From: Prochlorococcus sp. AG-402-K22 | Lineage (GTDB): Bacteria; Cyanobacteriota; Cyanobacteriia; PCC-6307; Cyanobiaceae | Direction: 5' to 3' | DNA length: 64,000 nt | Assembly: GCA_003216755.1 (NCBI GenBank) | Contig: QCIJ01000001.1 | Span: 62,001 to 126,000, forward strand | In this document: in pieces, positions 7,926 through 18,198 of the stretch | How positions within the stretch are numbered: position 1 is the stretch's first letter | Layout: every line of letters starts with the position of its first letter | Notes under the pieces: model-generated | Told to the model about the DNA's origin: nothing | What the model saw: only the letters and a program-made list of their open reading frames with translations | Databases searched by the model: none | Position numbers and translations under genes: made by a program

Positions 7926-8621
7926 ATGGTCTCAGATATAAATTTTTTATTGGTAGGTAATAGTAGGCTTCATTGGGCTAAATATTCTCAAAATCAATCT
8001 AAATTCTTCCATACCCAAAAAGATCAAAAAGTTCCCGAAAATATAGATCTTGATAATTTAATTTGGGCTTCTGTAGGAAAATTACCTAATTTTTTGCTGA
8101 AAGAAGAAAATGAAATAAAAACTCATGATATTCAATTATCAAATCTCCCTGATTATTTTGGAGTTGATAGAGCTCTTGCTTGTATTGCAGCTTTAAAAAT
8201 TATTGAAAACCCTTTAAATAAAGATTTGATAATTGCAGATTTTGGAACAATATTATCAATAACAAAATTAAATGCAAATGGTTCTATTCTTGGTGGTCAA
8301 CTTATTCCAGGTTTTCTAACACAATTAAAATCAATGGAACAAAATTCAAAAAATCTCAAAATTCCCAAAAAATATGAAATTCCTATCAAAGATTTTTTAA
8401 TTAATACAGAAGAAGCAATCTTAAAAGGTGTAATTAACTCTCTTACTGGAGTTATTAATAATCTATTTATTCCCACAAAGGATATTTTAATAATCTGTGG
8501 AGGAGACTCTGAATTCTTTGCAAAATCTCTAAAAACTCAAAAAGAAAATATTATCAATGCTCCTAATTTAGTTATGGAAGGAATGATCATTCACCACCTT
8601 TCCATAAAAAGGCTACTTTAA
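7926..8621 (+). CDS. coaX: Type III pantothenate kinase CoaX
   Basis: The 231-residue protein is an ASKHA-fold kinase that phosphorylates pantothenate, the first step to coenzyme A. Recognisable blocks are GNSRLHWAKY (phosphate 1), YFGVDRALACIAA (pantothenate site), IIADFGTILSIT (phosphate 2 with the conserved Asp) and GGQLIPGFLTQLKSM. The usual Asp of the N-terminal DxGN motif is missing (LLVGN), which I believe is common in cyanobacterial forms. The gene ends with a 9-base overlap onto the convergent prxQ. CoaE, the last enzyme of the pathway, is encoded at 41029. Confidence 0.85.
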   Translation: MVSDINFLLVGNSRLHWAKYSQNQSKFFHTQKDQKVPENIDLDNLIWASVGKLPNFLLKEENEIKTHDIQLSNLPDYFGVDRALACIAALKIIENPLNKDLIIADFGTILSITKLNANGSILGGQLIPGFLTQLKSMEQNSKNLKIPKKYEIPIKDFLINTEEAILKGVINSLTGVINNLFIPTKDILIICGGDSEFFAKSLKTQKENIINAPNLVMEGMIIHHLSIKRLL

Positions 8622-9080
8622 TCCAAGATCAGCAATAATATGATCGGCCATTATTGCTGCTTTTACCTTTAAGTAAATTTTTTCGATGTTACCATTTGTA
8701 TCAATCAAAAACGTATTTCTCATCATTCCCATATATTCTTTTCCCATGAATTTCTTAAGTCCATAGCTATCGTAATCAGAAGAAACTTTAAAAGGTTCAG
8801 GATCAGTTAAAAGAATAAAAGGTAAATTAAATTTTTCTATAAACTTCTGATGAGAAGAGGCATTATCTTTACTAATACCAAGTACAACAATATTATTTTT
8901 CTGTAGCAAATCCCAATTTTCTTTAAAATTACAGGCTTCCTTAGTGCAGCCTGGAGTATTATCTTTGGGATAAAAATATAGTATTATTTTTTTACCTTTA
9001 AAATCTTTAAGAGACACTTCCTTCTCAAAAGAATCTTTTAATTTAAATTCTGGTGCTTTGTCACCTACCTTAAGAGCCAT
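8613..9080 (-). CDS. bcp: Peroxiredoxin Q / BCP family thiol peroxidase
   Basis: The 155-residue protein removes hydrogen peroxide and organic peroxides using thioredoxin. It has FYPKDNTPGCTKEACNFKEN, with the peroxidatic cysteine in TPGCT and a resolving cysteine five residues later, the arrangement of atypical two-Cys PrxQ. I start at ATG 9078-9080 (MALKVGDKAPEFKL), the standard family start, rather than a longer frame from 9116. The start base is shared with the divergent phosphopantetheinyl transferase start. In cyanobacteria PrxQ protects the photosynthetic cell from peroxide. Confidence 0.93.
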   Translation of the reverse strand: MALKVGDKAPEFKLKDSFEKEVSLKDFKGKKIILYFYPKDNTPGCTKEACNFKENWDLLQKNNIVVLGISKDNASSHQKFIEKFNLPFILLTDPEPFKVSSDYDSYGLKKFMGKEYMGMMRNTFLIDTNGNIEKIYLKVKAAIMADHIIADLGLK

Positions 9081-9736
9081 TGAAATTATTAAATGAGTAT
9101 GAATATAAAATACCAAAAATTTGGTTTTATGAGATTAAAGGTGTACAAGATGTCGTAACGGTAGAGGAAATTAAAACTGCAGAAAAACTTTCAGATTTAA
9201 GATCAAAAGTTTTTTTAGAAACAAGAGCTCATATACGAAAATCACTTTCAACTCTTTTTGATTTAGATCCCCTAGAAATTCCAATTAATGCTAATCCTGG
9301 AGAACCTCCAAGTTTACCCTCTGGCATGGGAAATATAAGTTTAAGTCATTGTAAAGATGCCATTACTATAGTCTGGCATAAAAGCAAAATAGGGATTGAT
9401 ATCGAGAGAACAGATAGAGATTTTAACCATATAAAATTTGCAGAAAAATATTTTTTTCATACCAATAAATCAAACCATAATAATTATTTGACAAAAAATA
9501 TGATATTAAATCAATGGTGTGCTGTTGAAGCGGCTATAAAATGGGATCATGGAAAATTAGCTAAAGACATTAACCATTGGCAATTTTTTTTAAAGCCAAA
9601 AGAGTTAATTCATAAGAAGAAAAACATACATTTAAATTATTCACAGATTAACTTCCATAATTGGACTATCGCTTTAGCCTACGAAGAAAAAACTTCCTTT
9701 AATTCTGAGATTATTTGTTGTTCGAAAAATTTTTAG
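9080..9736 (+). CDS. 4'-phosphopantetheinyl transferase (Sfp/HetI type)
   Basis: The 218-residue protein moves the phosphopantetheine arm of CoA onto acyl-carrier-type proteins. Key motifs are present: LSLSHCKDAITI, IGIDIERTDRDF (Mg-binding GxDxE) and WCAVEAAIKWDHGKL (the WxxxEAxxK helix). The start has to be the TTG at 9080-9082: an in-frame stop lies at 9071-9073 and no other start comes before the conserved core; AAGAG lies just upstream. It touches prxQ head-to-head at one base and overlaps the end of rarA by four bases. A likely target is the fatty-acid acyl carrier protein. Confidence 0.85.
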   Translation: MKLLNEYEYKIPKIWFYEIKGVQDVVTVEEIKTAEKLSDLRSKVFLETRAHIRKSLSTLFDLDPLEIPINANPGEPPSLPSGMGNISLSHCKDAITIVWHKSKIGIDIERTDRDFNHIKFAEKYFFHTNKSNHNNYLTKNMILNQWCAVEAAIKWDHGKLAKDINHWQFFLKPKELIHKKKNIHLNYSQINFHNWTIALAYEEKTSFNSEIICCSKNF

Positions 9737-11022
9737 TTTTCTTTTTTTCTAAGCAGTTCTTCATATTTAGTTTTCTCCCATCCATTACTATTTGGTTCCC
9801 ATATTTTTAAACCTCTTAAAGATTTAGGAAGATATTCTTGTGGGACCCAATTGCCTTGATAATTATGAGGATTGACATAACTATTAGAGTTATTTTTTAA
9901 GTGAAGTGGAACATCAAAAGCATTGGTAGATTTGATTGTTTCAATTGCTTTAAAAATACTTTTCGCACTATTACTTTTTGGAGACAGTGCTAAATACAAA
10001 GAAGCTTGCGTTAAAAAATATAATCCCTCTGGGAAACCAACTCTATCAAAAGCAGCGCAACAAGATTGTACAACTACTATGACATTTGGATCCGCTATTC
10101 CAATATCTTCACTGGCAGATATAAGTAGTCTTCTAAAAATAAAATTAGGATCTTCACCAGCCTCAAGCATATTCGCAAGCCAGAATAAAGTTGCATCTGG
10201 ATCAGAACCTCTTATGGACTTGATAAAGGCACTTATTACATCGTAATGATTTTGACCATTTTTATCGTAAACAATATTTTTCTTTTGAATTGCATCCTCT
10301 GCTATTGAGAGATTAATGGTGATTTCTTCAGCATCATTTTTAGGAGTTGTTTCTATGGCCATCTCTAGCGCATTGATTAATGTTCTTGCATCACCGCCAG
10401 AAAATTTAATTAAATGACTTATTGCATCTTGAGTTAGATAAACCTTTTTTGAATCTTTTTGTTTTAAATAGTGAGTTATGACTTTTTGTATAATTTTCTG
10501 CAAATCATTTTCTGCCAAAGAAAGTAATGTAAAAATACGAGACCTACTAACAAGCGCTTTATTAACAGCAAAAAAAGGGTTTTCAGTTGTAGCACCAATA
10601 AAAGTTATAGTTCCATTTTCTATTGAAGGTAATAGAGCATCTTGCTGAACTGATGTAAATCTATGAACCTCATCGATAAATAAAATTGTTTTTCTTTTTG
10701 AATTTATTAATCTATCTTTTGCATTAGCAATTTCATTTCTTAATTCTTTAACACTTGATAATACTGCATTTAACTTAATTAATTTTGACCGCGTATTAAA
10801 GGAAATAATTTCAATTAGAGTAGTTTTCCCAACACCAGGAGGGCCAGAAAAAATAAAATTACTAATCTTATCGTTTAATATTGCACTTCTTAAAAGGGAA
10901 TTCTCATGCAGGATTGGTTGTTGACCAAAAAAATCTTCCAAATTCTTTGGTCTTAATTTATCTGCCAAAGGTGCATTATTTTCTATTTGAGAATAATTAG
11001 TAAATAAATTTTCTGAATGCAT
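9733..11022 (-). CDS. rarA: RarA/MgsA replication-associated AAA+ ATPase
   Basis: The 429-residue protein is a clamp-loader-like AAA+ ATPase that acts at stalled forks in association with RecA and SSB. It has PLADKLRPKNLEDFFGQQ at the N-terminus, Walker A GPPGVGKTTL, Walker B FIDEVHRF, sensor 1 GATTENPFFAVNKALVSR with the arginine finger, and the tetramerisation region ending in HNYQGNWVPQEYLP. Length is normal for the family. The start is a clear ATG. Confidence 0.93.
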   Translation of the reverse strand: MHSENLFTNYSQIENNAPLADKLRPKNLEDFFGQQPILHENSLLRSAILNDKISNFIFSGPPGVGKTTLIEIISFNTRSKLIKLNAVLSSVKELRNEIANAKDRLINSKRKTILFIDEVHRFTSVQQDALLPSIENGTITFIGATTENPFFAVNKALVSRSRIFTLLSLAENDLQKIIQKVITHYLKQKDSKKVYLTQDAISHLIKFSGGDARTLINALEMAIETTPKNDAEEITINLSIAEDAIQKKNIVYDKNGQNHYDVISAFIKSIRGSDPDATLFWLANMLEAGEDPNFIFRRLLISASEDIGIADPNVIVVVQSCCAAFDRVGFPEGLYFLTQASLYLALSPKSNSAKSIFKAIETIKSTNAFDVPLHLKNNSNSYVNPHNYQGNWVPQEYLPKSLRGLKIWEPNSNGWEKTKYEELLRKKEN

Positions 11023-11055
11023 ATAAATAAAATCAAAAAATCATTACTTTCAATT

Positions 11056-12693
11056 CTATGTAATTACTGTAGGAGTTTCCATTTGAGTAAGTTGTGAAAT
11101 GTTTAATAAAGCATCTAAATCATTTATTAGAGGTTTCAAAGCGACCTGAGGATTTAACGAAAGATTCTGTTGAGGATTGAAAAATTTCTCAAAGTAAAGT
11201 CTTAATGTTGCACCCTTAGTTCCTGTTCCAGAAAGGCGCACAATTACTCGAGAATTATCATCAAGCACCAATCTTAAACCTTGATTTTCACTTATGGAAT
11301 TATCAACGGGATCTAAATATGAAAAGTTATCTGCAACTTGAACAACATGACCAGCAAAACTAGTTCCTTTTAAATTTTCTAACATAGAAGTTAAATTACC
11401 AAAGATTTGATTAGCAATATTTGAAGGAATTGCCTCATAATCATGTCTTGAATAATAATTCCTACCAAATTGTTTCCAATGATTCTGCATCAAATCACTT
11501 ACCGAACATTTTTTATCAGCTAAAACTTGTAGCCAATACAAAACTGCCCATAATCCATCTTTCTCTCTCACATGATTACTACCTGTTCCAAAACTTTCTT
11601 CTCCACATAAAGTAATTAAATTGGAATCTAAAAGATTTCCAAAAAACTTCCAGCCAGTAGGTGTCTCAAAACAGGGTATATTTAATGCTCGAGCAACATT
11701 ATCAACCGCTGAGCTTGTTGGCATTGATCGTGCTACACCTGTAATACCATCTTTATAACCAGGGACACATTTGGTGTTAGCAGTGATAACTGCAAGACTA
11801 TCACTAGGATTTACAAAACATGCACTTCCTAAAATCATATTCCTATCTCCATCTCCATCGCAGGCAGCACCAAAACTATAAGATTTTTTATTTAATAACA
11901 AATCAGCTAAATGGGATGCGTAAGTAAGATTAGGATCAGGATGTAAGCCTCCAAAATCTTTTAACGGGTTACCATTCATGACACAATCATTTGCAAGACC
12001 CATTTTTTTAACAAAAATGTTTTTTGCGTATGGGCCTGTAACCGCATTCATTGCGTCAAAGATTAACGAGAAGTCTTTTTTTAAAAAATCACTAATTTGA
12101 TCAAAATCAAAAATTTTCTCCATCAAATTAGAATAATCTTTTAATCCATCAATTATTTCTAGGGTAGTTTCTCCGTAAGAATAAGTTCCATATTTACTAA
12201 AATCAGGTAATTGAATTTTACAAATTTTATAACTAGTTAGTAATTGTGAAGCCTTGAAAATCTTATTAGTAATTATCTCAGGAGCTGGGCCACCATTAGA
12301 AATATTCAATTTCACTCCAAAGTCGCCATCAATCCCACCAGGATTATGACTTGCAGAAAGAATAATTCCACCAATAGCGTTTTCTTTTCTAATTAAATGT
12401 GATGTAGCAGGTGTAGATAATAAACCGTATTTTGGAACAATAATCTTTTTAACTTTATGAGCAACGCATATTTGGACAATTTTTTCTATTGCTTCAATAT
12501 TGCCATATCTGCCATCACCACCAACTACTAATGTTGAACCTTTTAAATCTTCCAATGATTGTAAGATTGCTTCAATAAAAATTTCTAGATAATGTTCTTC
12601 CTGAAACTTTAAAGTACTTTTTCTTAAACCAGAAGTTCCTGGTTTTTGATCTAAAAAAGGAGAATTTATATTAATTACATTAAATTGGGTCAT
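11056..12693 (-). CDS. pgm: Phosphoglucomutase
   Basis: The 545-residue enzyme interconverts glucose-1-phosphate and glucose-6-phosphate for glycogen and sugar-nucleotide supply. All four active-site loops are visible: the phosphoserine loop ILSASHNPGG, the metal loop CDGDGDRN, the sugar loop GEESFGTGSNHVREKDG, and the phosphate loop RLSGTGTKGATLRLY. This pattern is the eukaryote-like PGM rather than PMM/PGM or GlmM. It lies 33 bases downstream of nothing obvious and 33 bases before rarA, so the two may be co-transcribed. Confidence 0.95.
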   Translation of the reverse strand: MTQFNVININSPFLDQKPGTSGLRKSTLKFQEEHYLEIFIEAILQSLEDLKGSTLVVGGDGRYGNIEAIEKIVQICVAHKVKKIIVPKYGLLSTPATSHLIRKENAIGGIILSASHNPGGIDGDFGVKLNISNGGPAPEIITNKIFKASQLLTSYKICKIQLPDFSKYGTYSYGETTLEIIDGLKDYSNLMEKIFDFDQISDFLKKDFSLIFDAMNAVTGPYAKNIFVKKMGLANDCVMNGNPLKDFGGLHPDPNLTYASHLADLLLNKKSYSFGAACDGDGDRNMILGSACFVNPSDSLAVITANTKCVPGYKDGITGVARSMPTSSAVDNVARALNIPCFETPTGWKFFGNLLDSNLITLCGEESFGTGSNHVREKDGLWAVLYWLQVLADKKCSVSDLMQNHWKQFGRNYYSRHDYEAIPSNIANQIFGNLTSMLENLKGTSFAGHVVQVADNFSYLDPVDNSISENQGLRLVLDDNSRVIVRLSGTGTKGATLRLYFEKFFNPQQNLSLNPQVALKPLINDLDALLNISQLTQMETPTVIT

Positions 12694-12725
12694 ATTTTCA
12701 AGAAACTTCCAAAAATCTAACTAAA

Positions 12726-12896
12726 TTAATGAGGCATTTCGGAAGTTCTTAACATAGCGATAAACCATAATGAAGAAATTAATAATGCACTAAGAATTCC
12801 ATAGTTAACACCAAATTTAGAAATTGTAATTGGAACTATTAGTGGAAAAGTTAATGCTCCAAACAAGGGAGTAAAAGCTACAATTTTTTTCAGCAT
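12726..12896 (-). CDS. Small two-span membrane protein, 56 aa, unknown
   Basis: A complete ATG frame of 56 residues fills the gap between the DUF4912 gene and pgm. It begins MLKKIVAFTPLFGALTFPLI and has two hydrophobic stretches (about 6-22 and 30-47), ending in a short polar tail RTSEMPH. It starts 12 bases after the upstream stop and ends 32 bases before pgm, in the same direction, which supports a real operon member. I do not recognise the family; a small thylakoid or plasma-membrane accessory protein is a guess. Confidence 0.6.
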   Translation of the reverse strand: MLKKIVAFTPLFGALTFPLIVPITISKFGVNYGILSALLISSLWFIAMLRTSEMPH

Positions 12897-12908
12897 TAAT
12901 TTAAATAA

Positions 12909-13994
12909 TTAAAACCATTCTGTCTCAGCATTATCTTTTTCGTTAGTATCGTCAAATGGTGTAGTTCTATCGAATTTCATTGATATACTTTTTTCTTGCT
13001 CACCAGATACATCAACAGCTTTGATATCGTATTTTTGAGCACCATCTCTAAATGGAACTTGAATTTTAAAAGTACCATCAGCTGCAAGAGGTACATCTTG
13101 TCCACCTATTGTCAGTTTTGCAGAAGGCTCTGTTGCTCCGTAAACAATTAATTCAGCATCAGCAACGAGCCAAAAAGATCTATTTTTAACAACTCCACTT
13201 CCAGAATCGTTCAAACCTGATGACCATTTACCAGCGCCGGAATCTGTTAAATTATCATTGAGGTTTGTTGAATTAACGTTTTCAATATATTCTTCAGAAC
13301 CAACTTTTCTTCTGAGAGGAATGTTAGTTGCTGCTTGATATAATCTTTCATGCATACCATTTTGTTCTGAAACATGAGGATTTGAAATATCTGGAATTGA
13401 CTCAGAGGTAGAATCCAAATTAAAAGGTACAAATTTATCTAGAATTTGTTCAGAAGGATGAAACCCAGGAACACGACTTATCGAAGAGAATGCCAATGAC
13501 ATCCAGTTAAAACCATATTTATAACCTAATTCAACTTTATAGTCCCTATCAGAAAGTGGGATTGGCAAGTACCACTCAGTACTAAAACTATCAACAGCTA
13601 TCTCTCTTAGTGTTCCTTGATTCAAATTACTTCCTTGAGAACCAGATGCGTCAAACAATCGTAAGCATAATTTATTAGCGCCCAAGGATTGTGCTTTTTC
13701 TCTATCAGCATCTGAAATTTGCCAGAAAACATAAGCCCAATCTGGATCTCGAGGTAGGAAAACTACATTAGTTTTGACTTCTTCATTGATATTAGGAGTA
13801 TTAGACTCAAAAGTTTCTTCAAATTCTGACTCTGGTGAGCTGATATTTTTTTTATTAGAAGATTTTTCCTGATATTTAATTATTAAGTCAACTAAAACAG
13901 CCTTTGTTTTACGGCTGTATAGTGGTACTGATAATTTACTTGCTTCTTGACGTAATTGTCTGAGGGTAAGTGAGAGTAATTGATCTTTATTCAT
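12909..13994 (-). CDS. DUF4912 domain protein, 361 aa
   Basis: The N-terminal 45 residues (LLSLTLRQLRQEASKLSVPL, then SRKTKAVLVDLI) look like a SAP/Rho-N-like helical nucleic-acid-binding module. A DUF4912 domain follows at about 75-190 (VFLPRDPDWAYVFWQISD), then a second Ig-like beta domain near the C-terminus (FWLVADAELIVYGATEP). The family is common in cyanobacteria and its role is unknown. I chose ATG 13992-13994 because GAAGGGA lies upstream and homologous proteins begin at this helix; a longer frame from a TTG at 14105 adds 37 residues of low-complexity sequence. Confidence 0.75.
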   Translation of the reverse strand: MNKDQLLSLTLRQLRQEASKLSVPLYSRKTKAVLVDLIIKYQEKSSNKKNISSPESEFEETFESNTPNINEEVKTNVVFLPRDPDWAYVFWQISDADREKAQSLGANKLCLRLFDASGSQGSNLNQGTLREIAVDSFSTEWYLPIPLSDRDYKVELGYKYGFNWMSLAFSSISRVPGFHPSEQILDKFVPFNLDSTSESIPDISNPHVSEQNGMHERLYQAATNIPLRRKVGSEEYIENVNSTNLNDNLTDSGAGKWSSGLNDSGSGVVKNRSFWLVADAELIVYGATEPSAKLTIGGQDVPLAADGTFKIQVPFRDGAQKYDIKAVDVSGEQEKSISMKFDRTTPFDDTNEKDNAETEWF

Positions 13995-14277
13995 GATCCC
14001 TTCAGGCACTTTAAAATCTCCGTTTTTGTTTGGGATCAGTATGTTCTTTTTTTTTGTAAATTGTGTGTCTTTTTGCCCTGTCGTCAGGATCCTCTGACTA
14101 CTCAAAAATTCTCACAATAAACATTTATCTTCAAAACAATTGGTATCAATACAATTAATAAATTTTCAAGTTTTTTTTTTGGTAAATTAATTTTCTTTTT
14201 TTTTAAATTTTATTACCTGAATTTGTTAACGACTCAACAAAAATATATTTTTTCTTCGGGATCAATTTGAAGGTGCT

Positions 14278-14631
14278 CTAGCTTTGTTCAACTAGAAGTA
14301 CTAGATCATTAATCTCTAAATCATTAATATTTTTACCTATTTTTTTTGAAAAAGTACTTAATTTTTTTGAAGTAGATTTTAATTGATAATAAAAAAGATC
14401 ACTAAATTTTTTATCATCAAATTTTTTGGATTGATTATCACACCATTCTTTCAAGAGATTTTTATTCTGATATTCAAAACTATTGTCTATGTTAATAATT
14501 TTTAAAATATGGAGGCAATGAGCAAGAATCCTTAAATGATGTTTCTGCATTATTGGTAATTCTAGATTATCAATTTCTTTAATTGTTTGAATGTTTAAAG
14601 GGTTTGAGAATGGATCAAGATTATTAGACAT
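14278..14631 (-). CDS. Hypothetical helical protein divergent from sufB, 117 aa
   Basis: Lysine- and asparagine-rich, predicted all-helical protein of 117 residues with no membrane span. The segment [20 protein letters not shown] is the most structured part. It contains no clear helix-turn-helix or cysteine cluster, so it is not SufR, the repressor usually found divergent from sufBCDS in cyanobacteria. It shares a 95-base upstream region with sufB and could be co-regulated. Function unknown. Confidence 0.65.
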   Translation of the reverse strand: MSNNLDPFSNPLNIQTIKEIDNLELPIMQKHHLRILAHCLHILKIINIDNSFEYQNKNLLKEWCDNQSKKFDDKKFSDLFYYQLKSTSKKLSTFSKKIGKNINDLEINDLVLLVEQS

Positions 14632-14726
14632 TAATTTTTAGTTTTAATAAAGGAAAAAACTCAATATTGGGGGTATCTTTAGTTAAAGTATATAAAGCTA
14701 ATTGTAATGGGTTATTTTTGGAAAAC

Positions 14727-16169
14727 ATGGTTAACGAAAATTTAGTTAAAGATGTAGTAAAGGAGCCTTACAAATATGGTTTTGTTACAGATATTGAAAC
14801 TGAAAAAATTTCAAAGGGGTTGAATGAAGATATAGTTAGACTTATTTCACAAAAAAAAGAAGAACCAAAATACCTCCTTGATTTTAGATTAAAAGCTTTT
14901 AAAAAATGGCAAAAGATGGATGAACCTGATTGGGCAGGATTGGGATACAAACAAATCGATTATCAAGATATTATTTATTATTCTGCTCCCAAACAAAAAG
15001 AAAAAATTTCTAGTTTAGATGAAGTTGATCCCAAACTTCTTGAGACATTTGACAAATTGGGAATACCTCTTACCGAGCAGAAAAAACTCACAAATGTAGC
15101 AGTAGATGCAGTTTTTGATAGTGTTTCTATAGCTACAACATTTAGAGAGGAACTGGCTAAACATGGGGTTATATTTTGCTCAATTAGTGAAGCAGTAAAA
15201 AATCATTCCGATTTAATTGAGAAATATTTAGGTACAGTAGTTCCTGCTAGTGATAATTATTTTGCAGCACTAAATTCTGCTGTTTTTAGTGATGGTTCTT
15301 TTGTTTATATCCCAAAAGGTGTTACATGTCCTATGGACCTATCTTCCTACTTCAGAATTAATAGTGGAGATACTGGACAATTCGAGAGAACACTAATCAT
15401 TGCTGAAGAATCTAGTTCTGTAAGTTATCTAGAAGGCTGTACAGCGCCAATGTTTGATACAAATACCTTACATGCCGCAGTTGTGGAACTCATAGCTCTA
15501 GACGATGCCTCAATAAAATATTCAACAGTGCAAAATTGGTATGCTGGAGATGAGGAAGGAGTTGGCGGAATTTTTAATTTTGTCACCAAGAGAGGAAAAT
15601 GTTTAGGAAAGAGAAGTAAAATTAGTTGGTCTCAAGTTGAAACAGGGTCTTCAATTACATGGAAATATCCTAGCTGTCTCCTTTTAGGGGAGGAATCTGT
15701 AGGGGAATTTTATTCAGTAGCACTTACCAATAATCTTCAGCAAGCAGATACCGGCACAAAAATGATCCATATTGGCCCCAAAACCAAGTCAACTATTGTT
15801 AGCAAAGGTATAAGTGCAGGTAATTCAATCAATAGCTATAGAGGCCTTGTCAAAATGGGAAGAAAAGCTGCAGGATCAAGAAATTACAGTCAATGTGATT
15901 CAATGTTAATTGGGGATCAAGCTTCTGCAAATACATTCCCTTATATCAAATCTCAACAACCCAATTCTGAAATTGAGCATGAAGCAAGTACATGTAGAAT
16001 CTCTGAAGATCAACTTTTTTATCTCCAAAGCAGAGGTATAGAATTTGAGGAGGCGGTATCTATGATGGTCAGTGGTTTCTGCAGAGATGTATTTAATCAA
16101 TTACCTATGGAATTTGCTTCTGAAGCTGATAAGTTACTAGCACTTAAACTCGAGGGATCAGTAGGTTAA
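14727..16169 (+). CDS. sufB: SufB, Fe-S cluster assembly scaffold
   Basis: The 480-residue protein forms the SufBCD scaffold on which Fe-S clusters are built. Typical segments are [44 protein letters not shown]-like [11 protein letters not shown] and the C-terminal [20 protein letters not shown] with the conserved cysteine. I start at ATG 14727 ([10 protein letters not shown]), which gives the normal family length; a TTG at 14667 would add 20 non-conserved residues. First gene of sufBCDS; sufC follows after 21 bases. Confidence 0.96.
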   Translation: MVNENLVKDVVKEPYKYGFVTDIETEKISKGLNEDIVRLISQKKEEPKYLLDFRLKAFKKWQKMDEPDWAGLGYKQIDYQDIIYYSAPKQKEKISSLDEVDPKLLETFDKLGIPLTEQKKLTNVAVDAVFDSVSIATTFREELAKHGVIFCSISEAVKNHSDLIEKYLGTVVPASDNYFAALNSAVFSDGSFVYIPKGVTCPMDLSSYFRINSGDTGQFERTLIIAEESSSVSYLEGCTAPMFDTNTLHAAVVELIALDDASIKYSTVQNWYAGDEEGVGGIFNFVTKRGKCLGKRSKISWSQVETGSSITWKYPSCLLLGEESVGEFYSVALTNNLQQADTGTKMIHIGPKTKSTIVSKGISAGNSINSYRGLVKMGRKAAGSRNYSQCDSMLIGDQASANTFPYIKSQQPNSEIEHEASTCRISEDQLFYLQSRGIEFEEAVSMMVSGFCRDVFNQLPMEFASEADKLLALKLEGSVG

Positions 16170-16190
16170 TTAATCAATTTCTAAACTGAT

Positions 16191-16976
16191 ATGCAAAGTC
16201 AAATGAAAGAATCAGATCCAATATTAAAAATTGAAAATCTCTTTGCATCTACTGATAATCTTACAATTTTGAAGGGGGTCTCACTAACTGTCTATCCTGG
16301 AGAAATCCATGCCATTATGGGGAGAAATGGATGTGGCAAAAGTACTCTTTCGAAAATCATTGCAGGACACCCCTCGTATAATATTACAAATGGTGACATA
16401 AAATTTTCAGGTGAAAATATCAATTCTCTTGAACCTGAAGAAAGATCTCAATCAGGAATTTTCCTTGGTTTCCAATATCCAATAGAAATTCCAGGGGTTA
16501 GTAATCTTGAGTTTCTTAGAGTTTCCACGAATGCTAGAAGAAAATACCTTAAAAAAGAAGAATTGGATACTTTTGATTTTGAGGAATTAGTTAAAGAAAA
16601 GTTAGAACTTGTCAAAATGGATCATGCATTCTTATCAAGGAGTGTAAATCAAGGATTTTCTGGAGGTGAAAAGAAAAGAAATGAAATTTTACAAATGGCT
16701 TTACTTGAGCCCAAGATAGCGATATTAGATGAGACCGATTCTGGGCTAGATATTGATGCTCTAAGAATAGTTGCATCAGGAATTAAAAAAATATCTAATG
16801 CACAAACTGGCATTATATTAATTACTCACTACCAAAGATTACTTGATGAAATTGAACCAGATTATGTCCACGTTATGGCAGACGGACAAATCATAAAAAC
16901 TGGTGGCAGTGATCTTGCTTTGGAGCTTGAAAAAAAAGGTTATGAATGGACTGATAACTTTGTAAAAGAGACTTAA
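16191..16976 (+). CDS. sufC: SufC, Fe-S assembly ATPase
   Basis: A 261-residue ABC-type ATPase that drives shape changes of the SufBCD complex. Walker A is GRNGCGKST, the signature is [16 protein letters not shown], Walker B is [17 protein letters not shown]; the SGGEKKRNE and DETDSGLD blocks are diagnostic for SufC rather than a transporter ATPase. It acts in the cytosol. sufD begins four bases after its stop, consistent with tight co-translation. Confidence 0.97.
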   Translation: MQSQMKESDPILKIENLFASTDNLTILKGVSLTVYPGEIHAIMGRNGCGKSTLSKIIAGHPSYNITNGDIKFSGENINSLEPEERSQSGIFLGFQYPIEIPGVSNLEFLRVSTNARRKYLKKEELDTFDFEELVKEKLELVKMDHAFLSRSVNQGFSGGEKKRNEILQMALLEPKIAILDETDSGLDIDALRIVASGIKKISNAQTGIILITHYQRLLDEIEPDYVHVMADGQIIKTGGSDLALELEKKGYEWTDNFVKET

Positions 16977-16980
16977 ATAA

Positions 16981-18198
16981 ATGGAAATTATTGAAAAAAT
17001 AAAAACTAATAAATTAACTGACAAACAAACAGAAATACAAAAAATCTGTCTGCATAAATTACAATCAAGTCCACTCCCCAATCCTAAAAGTGAATTGTGG
17101 AGACTTTCAAATAAATCAAAATTTTCAAACTTTTTAAACTACTCTGTTAATGAAAAACATCCAAAATCTGATATACCCTTTCCAGAAAATTCTCAGAATA
17201 CTATTCGATTAATAATTGGTGAGACTTGCCAAATTAAATTAATAAAAGAAAATTATTCAATACAGCAATTAAGTGAGAATGAATTAAATAAATATATCAA
17301 AGAACAGATAGCTTGTTTTGATCAAAACGAAAATTGGAGTGACCTACTTAATCTGTCTTTAAGTTCTACGAAGAATTTCGTGGGATTAAAAATAAATGGA
17401 TCAAAAATCCCTCCTATTGAAATTTTTAGCCATGCATCAACTAATTCTTTCAACGCAAAAACCCTGATAATATTTTTGGAAAAGAATTGCGATATTGAAT
17501 TATTGCAGGTAAATCTCGGAAAAGAAAACTCCTCATTATCTCAGTCAACGTTTTTTTTATTAAAAGAAAATAGTTCCGTAAATCATGGTGTTGTTTCTTA
17601 CGGTGAAAACAGATCAAATTTACTAAATTCTCTCAATGTAATTCAACAAAACAATAGCGAATACAACTTAGGTGCCTTACATTTCAAATTCAATTATGCA
17701 AGATTCGAAATTAGTATTAAACAATCTGCAGGAAACGCTAAAACCAATATCAAAGGTATGCAATTAACCAAAAAAGATGAACAAATTTCTACTTATACAA
17801 AAATAGACTTTAATGGTCCAAATGGATTTCTAGATCAAATCAACAAATCACTTGCTGACGATAAATCACATGCAATATTTGAAGGTTCAATAATAGTACC
17901 GAAAATTGCCCAGAAAACTGATGCTTCCCAATTAAGTAGAAATTTACTTTTATCAAATCTCGCACAAATAGATACCAAACCTCAATTAGAAATAATTGCT
18001 GATGATGTCAAATGCAAACATGGAGCTACAATTTCGCAACTTAATGAAGAAGAACTTTTTTATATGCGAACAAGAGGGATCACATTACCAGAAGCAAGTA
18101 AGCTACAATTAAGTTCTTACTTCAAAGAAATAATTTCATTTATTCCCGTTACAAAAGATAGATGGGATTTGCTTGATAAACTTTTAAATGCGAATTAA
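16981..18198 (+). CDS. sufD: SufD, Fe-S assembly scaffold partner
   Basis: The 405-residue protein pairs with SufB. The N-terminal region is divergent; the C-terminal beta-helix and tail are conserved, for example IIADDVKCKHGATISQLNEE, followed by LFYMRTRGI with the iron-binding histidine in KHGA. Its final base is the A of the sufS start codon (TAATG), so translation of the two is coupled. Length is normal for the short cyanobacterial form. Confidence 0.95.
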   Translation: MEIIEKIKTNKLTDKQTEIQKICLHKLQSSPLPNPKSELWRLSNKSKFSNFLNYSVNEKHPKSDIPFPENSQNTIRLIIGETCQIKLIKENYSIQQLSENELNKYIKEQIACFDQNENWSDLLNLSLSSTKNFVGLKINGSKIPPIEIFSHASTNSFNAKTLIIFLEKNCDIELLQVNLGKENSSLSQSTFFLLKENSSVNHGVVSYGENRSNLLNSLNVIQQNNSEYNLGALHFKFNYARFEISIKQSAGNAKTNIKGMQLTKKDEQISTYTKIDFNGPNGFLDQINKSLADDKSHAIFEGSIIVPKIAQKTDASQLSRNLLLSNLAQIDTKPQLEIIADDVKCKHGATISQLNEEELFYMRTRGITLPEASKLQLSSYFKEIISFIPVTKDRWDLLDKLLNAN

